A stretch of DNA of 64,000 nt from JAMQPK01 sp963782595 (GTDB lineage Bacteria > Acidobacteriota > Vicinamibacteria > Vicinamibacterales > JAMQPK01), in contig CAWAKJ010000007.1 of the NCBI GenBank assembly GCA_963782595.1, forward strand, positions 558,001-622,000. The letters run 5' to 3'. Of this stretch, positions 42,068-50,864 are shown piece after piece (position 1 is the first letter of the stretch; each line of letters opens with the position of its first letter). Both the position numbers and the translations under genes were made by a program. Below the pieces are notes generated by a model, which had not been told where the DNA came from, did no database searches, and worked only from the letters and a program-made list of their open reading frames with translations.

Positions 42068-42742
42068 ATGCTTCTTCTTGCGCTGAATCTCTTTTTCCTG
42101 GCGCTGCAGCAGCAGCCGGTTCCGCCACCGCTGCTTCGGCAGGCGCTGAAGTCCGAGCCGGATGTCAGGCTTCTTGTCCCCGCGACCGATCTGCGTGAGT
42201 ACTCACAAGGGCAACTGCAGAAGCTCGGCTACTGGCCGCCGTGGCTCGAGCTGGATCTCGATCGCGACAAGCGCCCGGACATCGTCGCGGTGGTCGTCAA
42301 GCCGTCGCGCCCCGGTCCCGAGTTCGGCGTTGTCGCCGTCCACGCGCGTACACCGACCGAGGTGCACTGGGTCGTTCCGCTCGACCTCGAGCCCATCAAC
42401 GGCGTCGCCAAAGGCCAGGCGGCCGATGTCGTCGTGCCGCTGTTCTGCGTGGAATGCGACGCCAACACGTGGATGCGGTGGTCGGGTGAGGAATACGAGG
42501 CGGAGCTGCACGCCGTGGGCGAGCGGGTAGACCTCGGGGGCGAGACGCAGGCTGATGTTCCGCTGTACACCTCGCCGAATCTCGCTTCGAAGCCGCTGGC
42601 GCTCGTGACGCACTGCACGACTGTCGTCGTGCGTAAGGTCGGCGGGACGCCCGACCAACGGTGGTACTTCGTCGAAACGCCCGAAGGGCAGCGCGGGTGG
42701 ATCCCGGACCGCGTCATCTCTGCCCAGATCTGCATCGGATAG
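42068..42742 (+). CDS. Secreted SH3b-like domain protein
   Basis: 224 residues with an N-terminal hydrophobic segment (MLLLALNLFFLALQQQ). The middle contains LELDLDRDKRPDIVAVVVK, resembling an FG-GAP/EF-hand-like Asp-rich loop. The last ~70 residues fit a bacterial SH3 domain: VPLYTSPNLASKPLALV, VVVRKVGGTPDQRWYFVETP and GQRGWIPDRVIS. Such domains bind cell-wall peptides or glycans. Probably periplasmic; no enzyme motif seen. Confidence 0.8.
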   Translation: MLLLALNLFFLALQQQPVPPPLLRQALKSEPDVRLLVPATDLREYSQGQLQKLGYWPPWLELDLDRDKRPDIVAVVVKPSRPGPEFGVVAVHARTPTEVHWVVPLDLEPINGVAKGQAADVVVPLFCVECDANTWMRWSGEEYEAELHAVGERVDLGGETQADVPLYTSPNLASKPLALVTHCTTVVVRKVGGTPDQRWYFVETPEGQRGWIPDRVISAQICIG

Positions 42743-42775
42743 AAGAAAGATCAGGAAGCCATCGAGCTTTTACGT

Positions 42776-42822
42776 GACCCGCCGTAGCTTTAGCATAGGC
42801 GGGAAGCTGGACACTACGTACG
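42776..42822. repeat. Composite of CGCCGTAGC palindrome and half CCGGCT unit
   Basis: CCCGCCGTAGCTTTAGCATA with arm GGCGGG, followed by GCTGGACACTACGTACG. It shows two repeat families joined end to end. Confidence 0.7.
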
Positions 42823-42823
42823 A

Positions 42824-42900
42824 TCTCAACGCAAAGACGCTAAGACGCGAAGAAATCGGATCCCAAAGAATTCTTTGCGCCTTTGCGTCTCTGCGTTGAG
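42824..42900. repeat. GCAAAGACGC inverted repeat
   Basis: Left CTCAACGCAAAGACGCTAAG (42825 on) pairs with the right arm ending CTCTGCGTTGAG at 42900, across about 20 bases. It is an AT-richer relative of the GCAGAGACGC family. Confidence 0.85.
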
Positions 42901-43056
42901 ACGAACAGCCTCAGAACACGCCTGCAATTTCTACTGGGTCTGTGTGAGTGGGCCTTCCTGGTGCGGAAATTGTAACTGGGATTCAAACTTTGGTCCGCGT
43001 CATGCACGATCGCTAGTCGGGCGCGAAGCGCGGGTAAGGCATCGTAAACTGGCTAT

Positions 43057-43926
43057 ATGAGCCGTTGGTTAATGGCGCTTTCACTCGTTGCCGCGGTGTC
43101 GGCGCAGGAACGCCGCGCCCCGAGCGGAGTCGAGGGGCCGCTTCCGGACTTCGAGACGTTTGCCGCGAAGGTCAAGGAACGCCTGGCGACGGACGAAGAG
43201 CGCCAGAGCGGCTATGTGTTTGTCGAGCGCCGGACAGAGCAGAAACTCGACGGCTCGGGCAAAGTGACAGGCGAGGACGTCAAGGTCTACGAAGTGTATC
43301 CGGGACTCGAGGGGGAAGACCGCTATCGCCGGCTCATCGAGCAGAACGGCAAGGCCGTGCCGGCCGACGAGATTGCGAAGAAGGACCGCGAACGCAAGAA
43401 CGATGTCGAGGAGTACGCCAGGAAAACCGCGTCGCCGGCCGCCCGTCAGAAGCACACGCAGGAGATGGAGCGTCAGCGTCGTCGCTACGCGGCGGCGATT
43501 GACGACCTGTTCCGCATCTACGACATCAGGATGGTCCGCCGCGAGCGCCTCGGAGGCCACGACACGATCTTCGCCACACTCACACCGAACGGCGTGAAGC
43601 CGCGCACCGATGACGGGAAGATCATGACGCACTTCAACGCCCGCGCGTGGGTCAGCGAATCTGATTATGAGCTGGTGCGTGTGGAGATCGAGGCCATCAG
43701 GGACCTGTCGTTCGGCATGGGGCTGCTCGCGCGCGTGCACAAAGGCACGCTTGCCTCATTCGAGCGGCGCAAAGTGAACAACGAGGTCTGGCTTCCCGCC
43801 AAGGCGACGTGGACCGCGAGCGGGCGAGTGCTGTTGGTGAGACGCCTCCGGCTGCGAGGTGTCTCAGAGTTCTCCGCGTATCGAAAATTCACCGTCGATA
43901 CCGACTGGCGGATCTCCGATAAATAA
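43057..43926 (+). CDS. Secreted protein with a possible LolA/LolB-like fold
   Basis: 289 residues; signal peptide MSRWLMALSLVAAVSAQ. Rich in charged residues. The centre (EMERQRRRYAAAIDDLFRIY) looks helical. The C-terminal half has the alternating beta pattern of LolA-like proteins (HFNARAWVSESDYELVRVEI, KVNNEVWLPAKATWTASGR, FSAYRKFTVDTDWRI). Proteins like this may bind lipids or lipoproteins in the periplasm, but the assignment rests on pattern only. Confidence 0.72.
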   Translation: MSRWLMALSLVAAVSAQERRAPSGVEGPLPDFETFAAKVKERLATDEERQSGYVFVERRTEQKLDGSGKVTGEDVKVYEVYPGLEGEDRYRRLIEQNGKAVPADEIAKKDRERKNDVEEYARKTASPAARQKHTQEMERQRRRYAAAIDDLFRIYDIRMVRRERLGGHDTIFATLTPNGVKPRTDDGKIMTHFNARAWVSESDYELVRVEIEAIRDLSFGMGLLARVHKGTLASFERRKVNNEVWLPAKATWTASGRVLLVRRLRLRGVSEFSAYRKFTVDTDWRISDK

Positions 43927-43932
43927 ACCTGT

Positions 43933-44001
43933 CATGGCAGAGGGCACATGGCAGATGGCAGAGAGTACCTTCAGCCATCTGCCATCTGCCATCTGCCCTG
44001 A
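43933..44001. repeat. ATGGCAG/CTGCCAT inverted microtandem (hairpin)
   Basis: GTCATGGCAGAGGGCACATG and ATGGCAGATGGCAG face CCATCTGCCATCTGCCATCT; the stem is about 24 bp, with a short loop. It lies between convergent genes and may terminate both. Confidence 0.85.
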
Positions 44002-44018
44002 CGGGCTTCAGCGCTACG

Positions 44019-45074
44019 TCACTCACTCAACAACTTAACCATGGCGGCTCGGTAGTCCACGTACTCGTCGCCGCGCGGCATGTTCGACTTCAGATACCGC
44101 TCGATTAACCGGGGATGCTTCACGTCGGCCGGTCCGCCCTCGAGCGCGTTCTCGAGCAGCACACCTGTCACACGTCCGAGATTCTTCGGAACCTTCGGGT
44201 CGAGGTGGCCGCGCAGCGCCGGCAGACCGAGGAAATGATTCGTCATCACGGCGACGTCCGGTCCCTCCGCGTAGGGAATATGAGCGCCGCGCTTGACGCC
44301 GGGGCCGTAGAACGCCATGAACGTCTGCCATGACGACAGCACTGACTGCGGGTGCCCGCTCTGGCTCGTCTGACCCATGCCGTGATCGGATCCGAAGATG
44401 ATGTAGGTCCGGTCCCACACGCCGGCACTCTTGAGTCCGGCAATCAGCCTCGCCAGCTGAGGATCGACCGTCTTCACGAAGTACTGAATGTAGTCCGATT
44501 TCGGATTCGTCGTGTCGCTCGGCCCCTTCCACGCGTTCCTGATGTGCTGCAGGTGCAGACGGAGCAGCCGCGCGTTGTCTTTCGTCAGGTGTTGCAGGCC
44601 GCGATCGACCACGATCTCGTCGGTCAGCTCGTTGCCGCCGTAATACAGATGGTCCGTGTTCTTGAAGATGGCGTAGTTCCGCGATCCGCCGGCGAACATC
44701 GACACGATGCCGGCGCGTTTGGCACTGAGAAAGATATCGTCGATGTTGTACGACTCGTAGAGATGCGTACCGGTATGCATCGCCACGTTCGAGCTTGTGC
44801 TGCCGCCCCAGGGCGTCGAGCCGTCCGGCAATGCCAGCCGCGGCGCCGGGCTGGTGCAGTAATAGGTGTCGACGGTCACTCCCTGCTTCAGCAAAGAACC
44901 GAGCGTCGTCGCGCCGTTCGCCACGGCGGTGCGCACGCTGTTGTGATCGATGCCATCGACCATGAACTGGACGACGATGGGGTTGGCGACTTTCGGCATC
45001 GCGCCCTGCTGGGCGACGAGCGCCGGCGCGAGCACGAGAAGAGTAAGAGCAACGAGAGTGGAAATGGGTTTCAT
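44019..45074 (-). CDS. Secreted alkaline-phosphatase-superfamily protein (type I phosphodiesterase/pyrophosphatase-like)
   Basis: 351 residues with signal peptide to ~22 (LVAQQGA). FMVDGIDHNSVRTAVANGA opens the metal site; SSNVAMHTGTHLYES holds the likely nucleophile region; SDHGMGQTSQSGHPQSV supplies Asp-His-Gly-Met, the family's late metal ligands. Close in layout to nucleotide pyrophosphatase/phosphodiesterase-type enzymes that cleave phosphate or sulfate esters. It is shorter than most members, so some active-site residues may be absent. Confidence 0.85.
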   Translation of the reverse strand: MKPISTLVALTLLVLAPALVAQQGAMPKVANPIVVQFMVDGIDHNSVRTAVANGATTLGSLLKQGVTVDTYYCTSPAPRLALPDGSTPWGGSTSSNVAMHTGTHLYESYNIDDIFLSAKRAGIVSMFAGGSRNYAIFKNTDHLYYGGNELTDEIVVDRGLQHLTKDNARLLRLHLQHIRNAWKGPSDTTNPKSDYIQYFVKTVDPQLARLIAGLKSAGVWDRTYIIFGSDHGMGQTSQSGHPQSVLSSWQTFMAFYGPGVKRGAHIPYAEGPDVAVMTNHFLGLPALRGHLDPKVPKNLGRVTGVLLENALEGGPADVKHPRLIERYLKSNMPRGDEYVDYRAAMVKLLSE

Positions 45075-45090
45075 GCGGGCATTGTATACA

Positions 45091-45127
45091 GAAACGGGGG
45101 TGAGAGCGTCGCTCCCACCCCCGTTTC
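45091..45127 (-). terminator. Hairpin after TonB receptor 3
   Basis: GAAACGGGGGTGAGAGCG (45091-45108) pairs with 45110-45127, one mismatch. It lies between the receptor's stop and the upstream end of the phosphatase gene. The T-run is short, so it is a weak candidate. Confidence 0.65.
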
Positions 45128-45130
45128 GAG

Positions 45131-45168
45131 TCTTCGTGCCTTCGTGTTCTTCGTGCCTTCGTGGTTAG
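45131..45168. repeat. CTTCGTGCCTTCGTG microtandem
   Basis: Three to four units of TCTTCGTGCCTTCGTGTTCT type just before the receptor's stop on the minus strand. A short relative, CTTCGTGTCCTTCGTGC, is at 6078-6094 in the equivalent place beside TonB receptor 1. Confidence 0.75.
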
Positions 45169-48100
45169 AACAGGAACTTCAACCCGAACTGCATGATCCG
45201 TGGATCCTGTGCCGCCGTGATCCGGCCGAATGTTGCGGCTGTGTTCACCGTCGTGTTCGGGTTGTTGAAGTTCACCGTGTTGAACAGGTTGAAAATCTCC
45301 GCCCGGAACTGCAGATTCAGATCGCTCGAGAACGTGAACCGTTTGAACAACCCGAGATCGACGGTCGAGCGGTTCGGACCGAAGAACTCGCCTCTCAGTG
45401 TGTCTCCGAACGTTCCATTTGGATTCACGGCAAACGCTGCCGGGTTGAACCAGAGCGTCTCAGGAGAGCCCGACGGTGCGTCGAGGGGCTGGCCGCTGCG
45501 AATGGCGCGATTACTTCCCAACCCCCAGCCTGCGTTATCCACGCCGCTGGTGATGGTGTAGGGTTGACCGCTCTGCCACTGGAAAATGCCGGTGAGCTGC
45601 CAGCCGCCGATTGCGTGACTCAGCACGCCCCCCGTCGGACCTGGGATCTCATACACCCACGATGTGACGAAGCGGTGCCGGCGCATGTCGTCGAGCCGCC
45701 CATGCCGCAGGGTGTTCACGAGGTTGTCGAAGTCGGGGTGGAAGTAGGGCACCAGTTCCGGCCCGCCGATCGTGCCCTGCAGATCTGACAGTGTGTAGTT
45801 CGTGTTGACCGTGAAGCCGTTAGCGTAGCGGCGATTCAGCGTGAGCTGCAGCGAATGATACTGGCTCTCTCTGTCCTGCACGAACTGGTTGATGCCGCTG
45901 TATTCCGGCATAAGCCTGCGTGCCTGCGGATTCCCGACAGGTCCGCCGGGCGTATAAATCGCCGGGTTCAGCGAGAAGTTCGATCGTCCTTGTGTTGCCG
46001 TGGAGCCGACGTAGGCGGCGCGTGCCATCCACCCAGTCTTGACTTCGCGCTCGAACGCGAGGTTGTAGTTGTATGTCAGCGGGGTGTTGAACACCTCGTC
46101 GAACGATTCCACGAGCACCGGTCGCGGGAACGGCGCGTTCGCGGCGCCGATGATGGTGTCCTTGTCCTCGTAGTCGTGCACGAGAGAGTTGAAGTCGGTA
46201 CGTGGGCGGTAGGGATCTGACAGCGGTCCCACGAGGGTCGTCGAATTCTCGACGTTCACGCGAATGCTCCAGGGTGGCGCGTTCACACCACCGTTGTTGT
46301 AGTCCCCCTGGAGGTGTGTGTCGTAGAACATGCCGCCGCCACCGCGGATGCTCGTCTTGCCATCGCCGGTCACATCCCAGGCGAAGCCGAATCGTCCCGA
46401 GACGTTATTCCGATCGGGCTTCGTACCATCCACCGGGATGCCTGGATCTCCACGATAAAAGACTCCGGGAGGAGCATTCACGTATTGGCTCGACCTGATG
46501 CCTTGGTTGTACGCATCGACGTCGAATATCTGGAAGCGTCCGACCAGGTCGTGCCACGGGCCGTTTGGCTCGTAGCGTGCGCCGAAATTCAACGTGACGC
46601 GATCGCTGATCTTGAAGTCATCCTGGAAGAAATACGACTGATAGAGATTTCGATAGTTCTTGTACTCGCCCGTTCCATGATCGAAGGTGCTGAGCCTGCC
46701 AAGCAGGAAATCGGCGAGCGCATGCCCGCCACTTGCTGCGCCGGGCGCCCGCGTGAACTGGCCGTTGGAAATGAAGTGCCCGGCCCGGCGGAAATCGTTG
46801 TAGATCTCGGGCCGCAGGTATTCAAGCTCGAACCCGAACTGCAGCCCGTGCCGTCCCTTGATCCAGTTCGTCTTGTTGTTGAACTGGAACCCGTCGCGTG
46901 GGAATGACGCTTCGAGGTTGTCGCCGAAATTGAAATAGCCTTGCGCCCTGATTTCGGAAACCGAGGGGATACGTGGGTAGTATGGGAGCCGGATGCCGAA
47001 GTCCTGCGTGGACGGCACGTCGGGGTGTGGAAACCGCGAGGTGTGGAGGCGGTTGTAGCCGAAGGTCGCCTCGTTGAGCAGCGTCGAGCTCATCGTCCGC
47101 TTCCACCCGGTCACAATGCTCTGACTGCGCGGATCCGAGAAGAGACTCGGGCCGAAGTAGCTGAGAATGTTCTCCGGAAGGAACTGCGAGGCGTTGTTGA
47201 AGTCGTCGAGGAAGTACCGGACGATGAGCTGGTTACTCGCGCCCATCTGCTGATCCACTTTCGCGACGAACTGGTTGGAATCCTGGTCGGTACCGCGAGG
47301 TATCCTCACTTCGCCGTTCGGGAGGGTGGACGTCGGCAGCGCCGCAAACACCTTCACCGCCGCCGGATCCCACAAATCGGAAGGAATCTGGTTGTTGGGG
47401 AACGGCAGCCCTGTTGCCGGGTTGAAGAGCTGCGGGCACGCTGGTGTGCAATTCGAAAAATCGCCGCGACGCTGAGCGGCGGTAGGCACGAACCTGATTT
47501 CCTCGGCGGCGCGGTTCGTGATGCGTGTGCGCTGCCAGCCGGCAAAGAAAAACGTGCTGTTCCGTCTGATCGGACCGCCCGCAAACCCGCCGTACTGGTT
47601 GCGCTTCAGGAAGTCCTTCTCGGCGGCAAAGAAGCCCTTCGAATTGAACGTCCGATCGCGCAGGTACTCGAACGCGCCGCCATGGAAGCTGTTCGTCCCA
47701 GAGCGCGTGACGACATTGATCACGGCGCCCGCGCTGTTTCCATGCGACGCGCTGTAGTTCGACGTCTGAATCGAGAACTCCTGCAGGGCGTCGGGGAACG
47801 GGAAGCTCTGATTCTCCTGGTAGTACGGGTCGGTGTTGCTCGCGCCGTCGAGCCGGTACGAGTTCTGCCGCTCGCCGGCGCCGTTGGCCGACACGCGAAC
47901 CGCACCTGGGATCGACTTACCCGTTTCCTCGCTAATGGAAGCGAGGACGGTGCCCGCCACGAGCGTTTGCAGACGTGCCACCTCGCGCCCGGCGATTGGC
48001 AACTCGACGATGCGAGCGTGATCGACCACCTCGCTGATCGTCGCCGAAGAGATGTCAACGGTGGCCACATCGCCGGCAACGGTGATCGTCTCGGCCAGGT

Positions 48101-48446
48101 CGCCCAGCTCGAGCGTGATGTTCACCGTGAGATTCTGGTTCGCCTGCAGAATGATGTCCGTGCGGCGTACGGTTTTGAAGCCCGTCAGCTCAGCGCGAAT
48201 CTCGTAGGTGGTTGGACGAATCGACGGGAAGGAGTACCGCCCGTTGGCACCCGTCACCGTGTCGGTCCTGATACCCGTTGCGCTTTCGATGGCCGCCACC
48301 GTTGCGCCCGGAATGACTCCGCCGGTGCTGTCCGTCAACGCCCCGTTGATTTGCCCTGTACTCTGCGCGAGAGCTGTCTCAGGCAGGGGGCCAGTCAGAC
48401 AGACCGCGAGGACTGCCAGTAGTGCTAAGCGAGCTCTCGGACCCAT
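45165..48446 (-). CDS. TonB-dependent receptor 3 (Oar-like)
   Basis: 1093 residues. Signal peptide (MGPRARLALLAVLAVCLTG), carboxypeptidase-regulatory-like domain (GALTDSTGGVIPGATVAA), plug (HARIVELPIAGREVARLQ; NVVTRSGTNSFHGGAFEYLR) and a barrel ending IMQFGLKFLF. It imports an unknown large ligand through the outer membrane. It is the closest paralogue of receptor 4 (50865) and belongs to a different branch from receptors 1 and 2. Confidence 0.93.
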   Translation of the reverse strand: MGPRARLALLAVLAVCLTGPLPETALAQSTGQINGALTDSTGGVIPGATVAAIESATGIRTDTVTGANGRYSFPSIRPTTYEIRAELTGFKTVRRTDIILQANQNLTVNITLELGDLAETITVAGDVATVDISSATISEVVDHARIVELPIAGREVARLQTLVAGTVLASISEETGKSIPGAVRVSANGAGERQNSYRLDGASNTDPYYQENQSFPFPDALQEFSIQTSNYSASHGNSAGAVINVVTRSGTNSFHGGAFEYLRDRTFNSKGFFAAEKDFLKRNQYGGFAGGPIRRNSTFFFAGWQRTRITNRAAEEIRFVPTAAQRRGDFSNCTPACPQLFNPATGLPFPNNQIPSDLWDPAAVKVFAALPTSTLPNGEVRIPRGTDQDSNQFVAKVDQQMGASNQLIVRYFLDDFNNASQFLPENILSYFGPSLFSDPRSQSIVTGWKRTMSSTLLNEATFGYNRLHTSRFPHPDVPSTQDFGIRLPYYPRIPSVSEIRAQGYFNFGDNLEASFPRDGFQFNNKTNWIKGRHGLQFGFELEYLRPEIYNDFRRAGHFISNGQFTRAPGAASGGHALADFLLGRLSTFDHGTGEYKNYRNLYQSYFFQDDFKISDRVTLNFGARYEPNGPWHDLVGRFQIFDVDAYNQGIRSSQYVNAPPGVFYRGDPGIPVDGTKPDRNNVSGRFGFAWDVTGDGKTSIRGGGGMFYDTHLQGDYNNGGVNAPPWSIRVNVENSTTLVGPLSDPYRPRTDFNSLVHDYEDKDTIIGAANAPFPRPVLVESFDEVFNTPLTYNYNLAFEREVKTGWMARAAYVGSTATQGRSNFSLNPAIYTPGGPVGNPQARRLMPEYSGINQFVQDRESQYHSLQLTLNRRYANGFTVNTNYTLSDLQGTIGGPELVPYFHPDFDNLVNTLRHGRLDDMRRHRFVTSWVYEIPGPTGGVLSHAIGGWQLTGIFQWQSGQPYTITSGVDNAGWGLGSNRAIRSGQPLDAPSGSPETLWFNPAAFAVNPNGTFGDTLRGEFFGPNRSTVDLGLFKRFTFSSDLNLQFRAEIFNLFNTVNFNNPNTTVNTAATFGRITAAQDPRIMQFGLKFLF

Positions 48447-48714
48447 GCTTCCACCTCACTTGTAGAATTGACGCGGACTGAGTTGTTTGCGGGTGTGACC
48501 GTGACCTTGTGCGGGCGCAGTACGAGCGACGAGAATAGACGACCAGCGGCGGGAACGCTTCGTCGCACGCGGCACCCCTTCCAAAAACGCACGCGACCGA
48601 CCCGGATTAGGTGTGTGAGGACTAGGAATGTAAGTGAAGCGACTCACAGTGTCTATCGAAAAATGCGGGGAATCTTGTATCAAGGGTAGTTACGATCTGT
48701 AGCGAACATATACA

Positions 48715-50796
48715 GTGAAAAGGGGAGACCAGAGAGCGAAAGATCGTCGTGCCCGTGAGCCTCGCCGAAGCTCCTTTCGATGGCGAGTCATGGCCATCTG
48801 GGCGGTCGCCTTCGCCATTCGTCTCGCATATATCTGGGAGATTCGCCCCTCCCCTTTCTTCGAGACTCTTCTGGGCGACGCGCGCGGTTACGACGCGTGG
48901 GCGCAGCAGATCGCCGCGGGCGACTGGGTGGGCGAGGGCGTGTTCTACCAGGCGCCTCTGTATCCATACTTCCTGGGAACGATCTATTCGATCGCCGGTC
49001 GCGATTTGTTCCTCGCCCGCATTTGTCAGGCGTTGATTGGGGCGACCGCGTGCGCACTCCTCGCACTCGCGGGACGTCGTCTGCATTCTGAAAGAGCGGG
49101 ACTCGTCGCGGGGCTGGGGCTTGCCATCTACGCTCCAGCCATCTTCTTCGATGGGCTGCTTCAGAAATCCGTGCTCGACGTGTTTTTCATGTGCCTCGTG
49201 CTCTGGCTTTTGACCGGTCTCCTGGACAATCCGGGCAGACGGTCGCGCTGGTTTTCGCTGGGCCTCGCCCTCGGAGGTCTGACGCTCACCCGCGAGAACG
49301 GGCTTGTCCTCGTCGCGCCGATCTTGCTCTGGCGTTTGATGCAGCCGGACGTATCGTGGCAATCGCAGACACTGCGATCCACGATGGTGGCGTTTGCTCT
49401 CGGTCTGGCGCTCGTCGTACTGCCGGTCGCCGTTCGCAATCGTGTCGTCGGCGGCGAATGGCACATGACGACGTCGCAGTTCGGGCCCAATTTCTATCTG
49501 GGAAACAATCCGGACGCCGATGGCACGGCCGGATTTCTGCGCCAGGGAAGGGGCGCGGTCGAGTACGAACGTCAGGACGCGACCGATCTTGCGCAGGCAG
49601 CCGAGGGACGAAGTCTCACACCGCGCGAAGTGTCCAGCTACTGGACCAGCCAGGCGCTGGCCTACATGCGAGCCTATCCCTGGGCATGGGTCCAACTCGA
49701 AGCCAGAAAGGTACGGCTGCTGGCGAATGCCGCTGAATTGATCGACACCGAAAGTCAGGACAGTTACGAGGAGTGGTCACGGGCGCTGAGCCTGACCGCG
49801 CTCGTCGGTCAATTCGGGGTCCTGGCACCCCTCGCGGTGCTGGGAGTGATTGCAGGATGGCCCGATCGGCGAAGGTTATGCCTGTTCTGGGCAATGGCCG
49901 CCACGTACGCGGCGAGCGTACTGCTGTTTTTCGTGTCGGCGCGGTACCGACTACCTCTGGTGCCTGTTCTCATGCTCATCGCAGCCGTAGGACTTTCGCG
50001 GCTGCCAACCTTCATTAGAGAAGCCGGCATGGCGAAGGCTGCTGCGGCGGCCGCCGGCATCGTCCTGTTCGCGACATTCGTCAACTGGCCGATGTGGCCC
50101 GCCGCGGTCATGCGCGCGGCAACGGAGAATAACCTCGGGAATGCCCTGCAGGACGCCAGGCGGTTTCGCGAGGCGGAGTTCCATTACACCCGCGCGATTG
50201 AATTTCAGCCCGACTATGCTCCGGCGTACGTGAATCTTGGCGCGGCCCTGCTGGCTCAGAATCGTCCAGCCGAGGCAATTGACGCGTACGAACGAGCGAC
50301 GTCGCTCAGTCCCGACGATATCGACCTCGATCTCAGGATGGGAGTGGCCCTGGTGCGGGCGGGCAGGCCGGCGGATGCCATCGCACCGTTTCAACGGGCT
50401 CTGGCGCGTGGCCGGACCTCCAGCGACATCTACCTGAATCTGACGGCCGCGCTGATTGCCGCGAACCGTCACGAAGAAGCTATCCCGCTCTTCAGGGAAG
50501 CCCTCGAGCGACATCCCAATAGCGGTGAACTTCGCTTCCGTTTCGGCACGCTGTTGCTCGAACACAATCGTTTTGCAGAAGCGATCGTTGAATTCAAAGC
50601 AGGTCTGGTTCTCAGCCCGGACACCGCACTGGCACATGGCAATCTGGGTGCTGCGCTTGCGGCTTCTGGACGGACTGAAGAAGCGATTGCCGAATTTGAA
50701 GAAGCGCTGAGGTTGAACCCGAATCTCGCCAGCGCACGGCGCAATCTGGACCTGGCGCGTCAGGAGATGCAGGCGGTGGCCAAAAAAAAGGGGTGA
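48715..50796 (+). CDS. GT-C-type membrane glycosyltransferase fused to TPR repeats
   Basis: 693 residues, GTG start (an ATG at 48790 is an alternative). N-terminal part: 10-12 membrane helices of the PMT/ArnT-like kind, with the acidic loop TLLGDARGYDAWAQQIAAGD, then QAPLYPYFLGTIY and TRENGLVLVAPILLW. Loop region MTTSQFGPNFYLGNNPDADG. From ~480 to 690: six TPR units (AEFHYTRAIEFQPDYAPAY; AIDAYERATSLSPDDIDLDL). Such proteins use polyprenyl-linked sugars to glycosylate proteins or lipids in the inner membrane, with the TPR part in the periplasm (inference). The last codons overlap the receptor 4 terminator. Confidence 0.85.
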   Translation: MKRGDQRAKDRRAREPRRSSFRWRVMAIWAVAFAIRLAYIWEIRPSPFFETLLGDARGYDAWAQQIAAGDWVGEGVFYQAPLYPYFLGTIYSIAGRDLFLARICQALIGATACALLALAGRRLHSERAGLVAGLGLAIYAPAIFFDGLLQKSVLDVFFMCLVLWLLTGLLDNPGRRSRWFSLGLALGGLTLTRENGLVLVAPILLWRLMQPDVSWQSQTLRSTMVAFALGLALVVLPVAVRNRVVGGEWHMTTSQFGPNFYLGNNPDADGTAGFLRQGRGAVEYERQDATDLAQAAEGRSLTPREVSSYWTSQALAYMRAYPWAWVQLEARKVRLLANAAELIDTESQDSYEEWSRALSLTALVGQFGVLAPLAVLGVIAGWPDRRRLCLFWAMAATYAASVLLFFVSARYRLPLVPVLMLIAAVGLSRLPTFIREAGMAKAAAAAAGIVLFATFVNWPMWPAAVMRAATENNLGNALQDARRFREAEFHYTRAIEFQPDYAPAYVNLGAALLAQNRPAEAIDAYERATSLSPDDIDLDLRMGVALVRAGRPADAIAPFQRALARGRTSSDIYLNLTAALIAANRHEEAIPLFREALERHPNSGELRFRFGTLLLEHNRFAEAIVEFKAGLVLSPDTALAHGNLGAALAASGRTEEAIAEFEEALRLNPNLASARRNLDLARQEMQAVAKKKG

Positions 50797-50817
50797 GAGG
50801 CCATCGCCTCTCACCCC
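50782..50817 (-). terminator. Terminator of TonB receptor 4, inside the convergent gene's end
   Basis: An 11-bp perfect stem, GGGGTGAGAGG (50790-50800) with CCTCTCACCCC (50807-50817), is followed on the minus strand by eight T residues. The A-run and half the stem are also the Lys-Lys-Gly codons and stop of the glycosyltransferase gene. Confidence 0.88.
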
Positions 50818-50833
50818 CCGCCTTCTCGATCAC

Positions 50834-50861
50834 GGTCCGGCTGAAGCCGGACACTACGTAC
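50834..50861. repeat. CCGGCT palindrome (REP-like)
   Basis: GGTCCGGCTGAAGCCGGACA then CTACGTAC; lies between the terminator and the receptor 4 stop. Confidence 0.9.
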
Positions 50862-50864
50862 TTC

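Larger units (their letters stand above)
42743..43056. other. 314-bp gap holding three repeat words
   Basis: It contains GACCCGCCGTAGCTTTAGCA with its inverse arm (42776-42803), a half CCGGCT unit (about 42808-42822) and a GCAAAGACGC inverted repeat (42824-42900). From 42905 to 43056 nothing is recognised. Confidence 0.65.

Noticed and set aside
46941..48422. 493-codon plus-strand frame opposite TonB receptor 3
   Set aside because: Shadow of the receptor; Arg-rich with no ribosome-binding site or recognisable motif.
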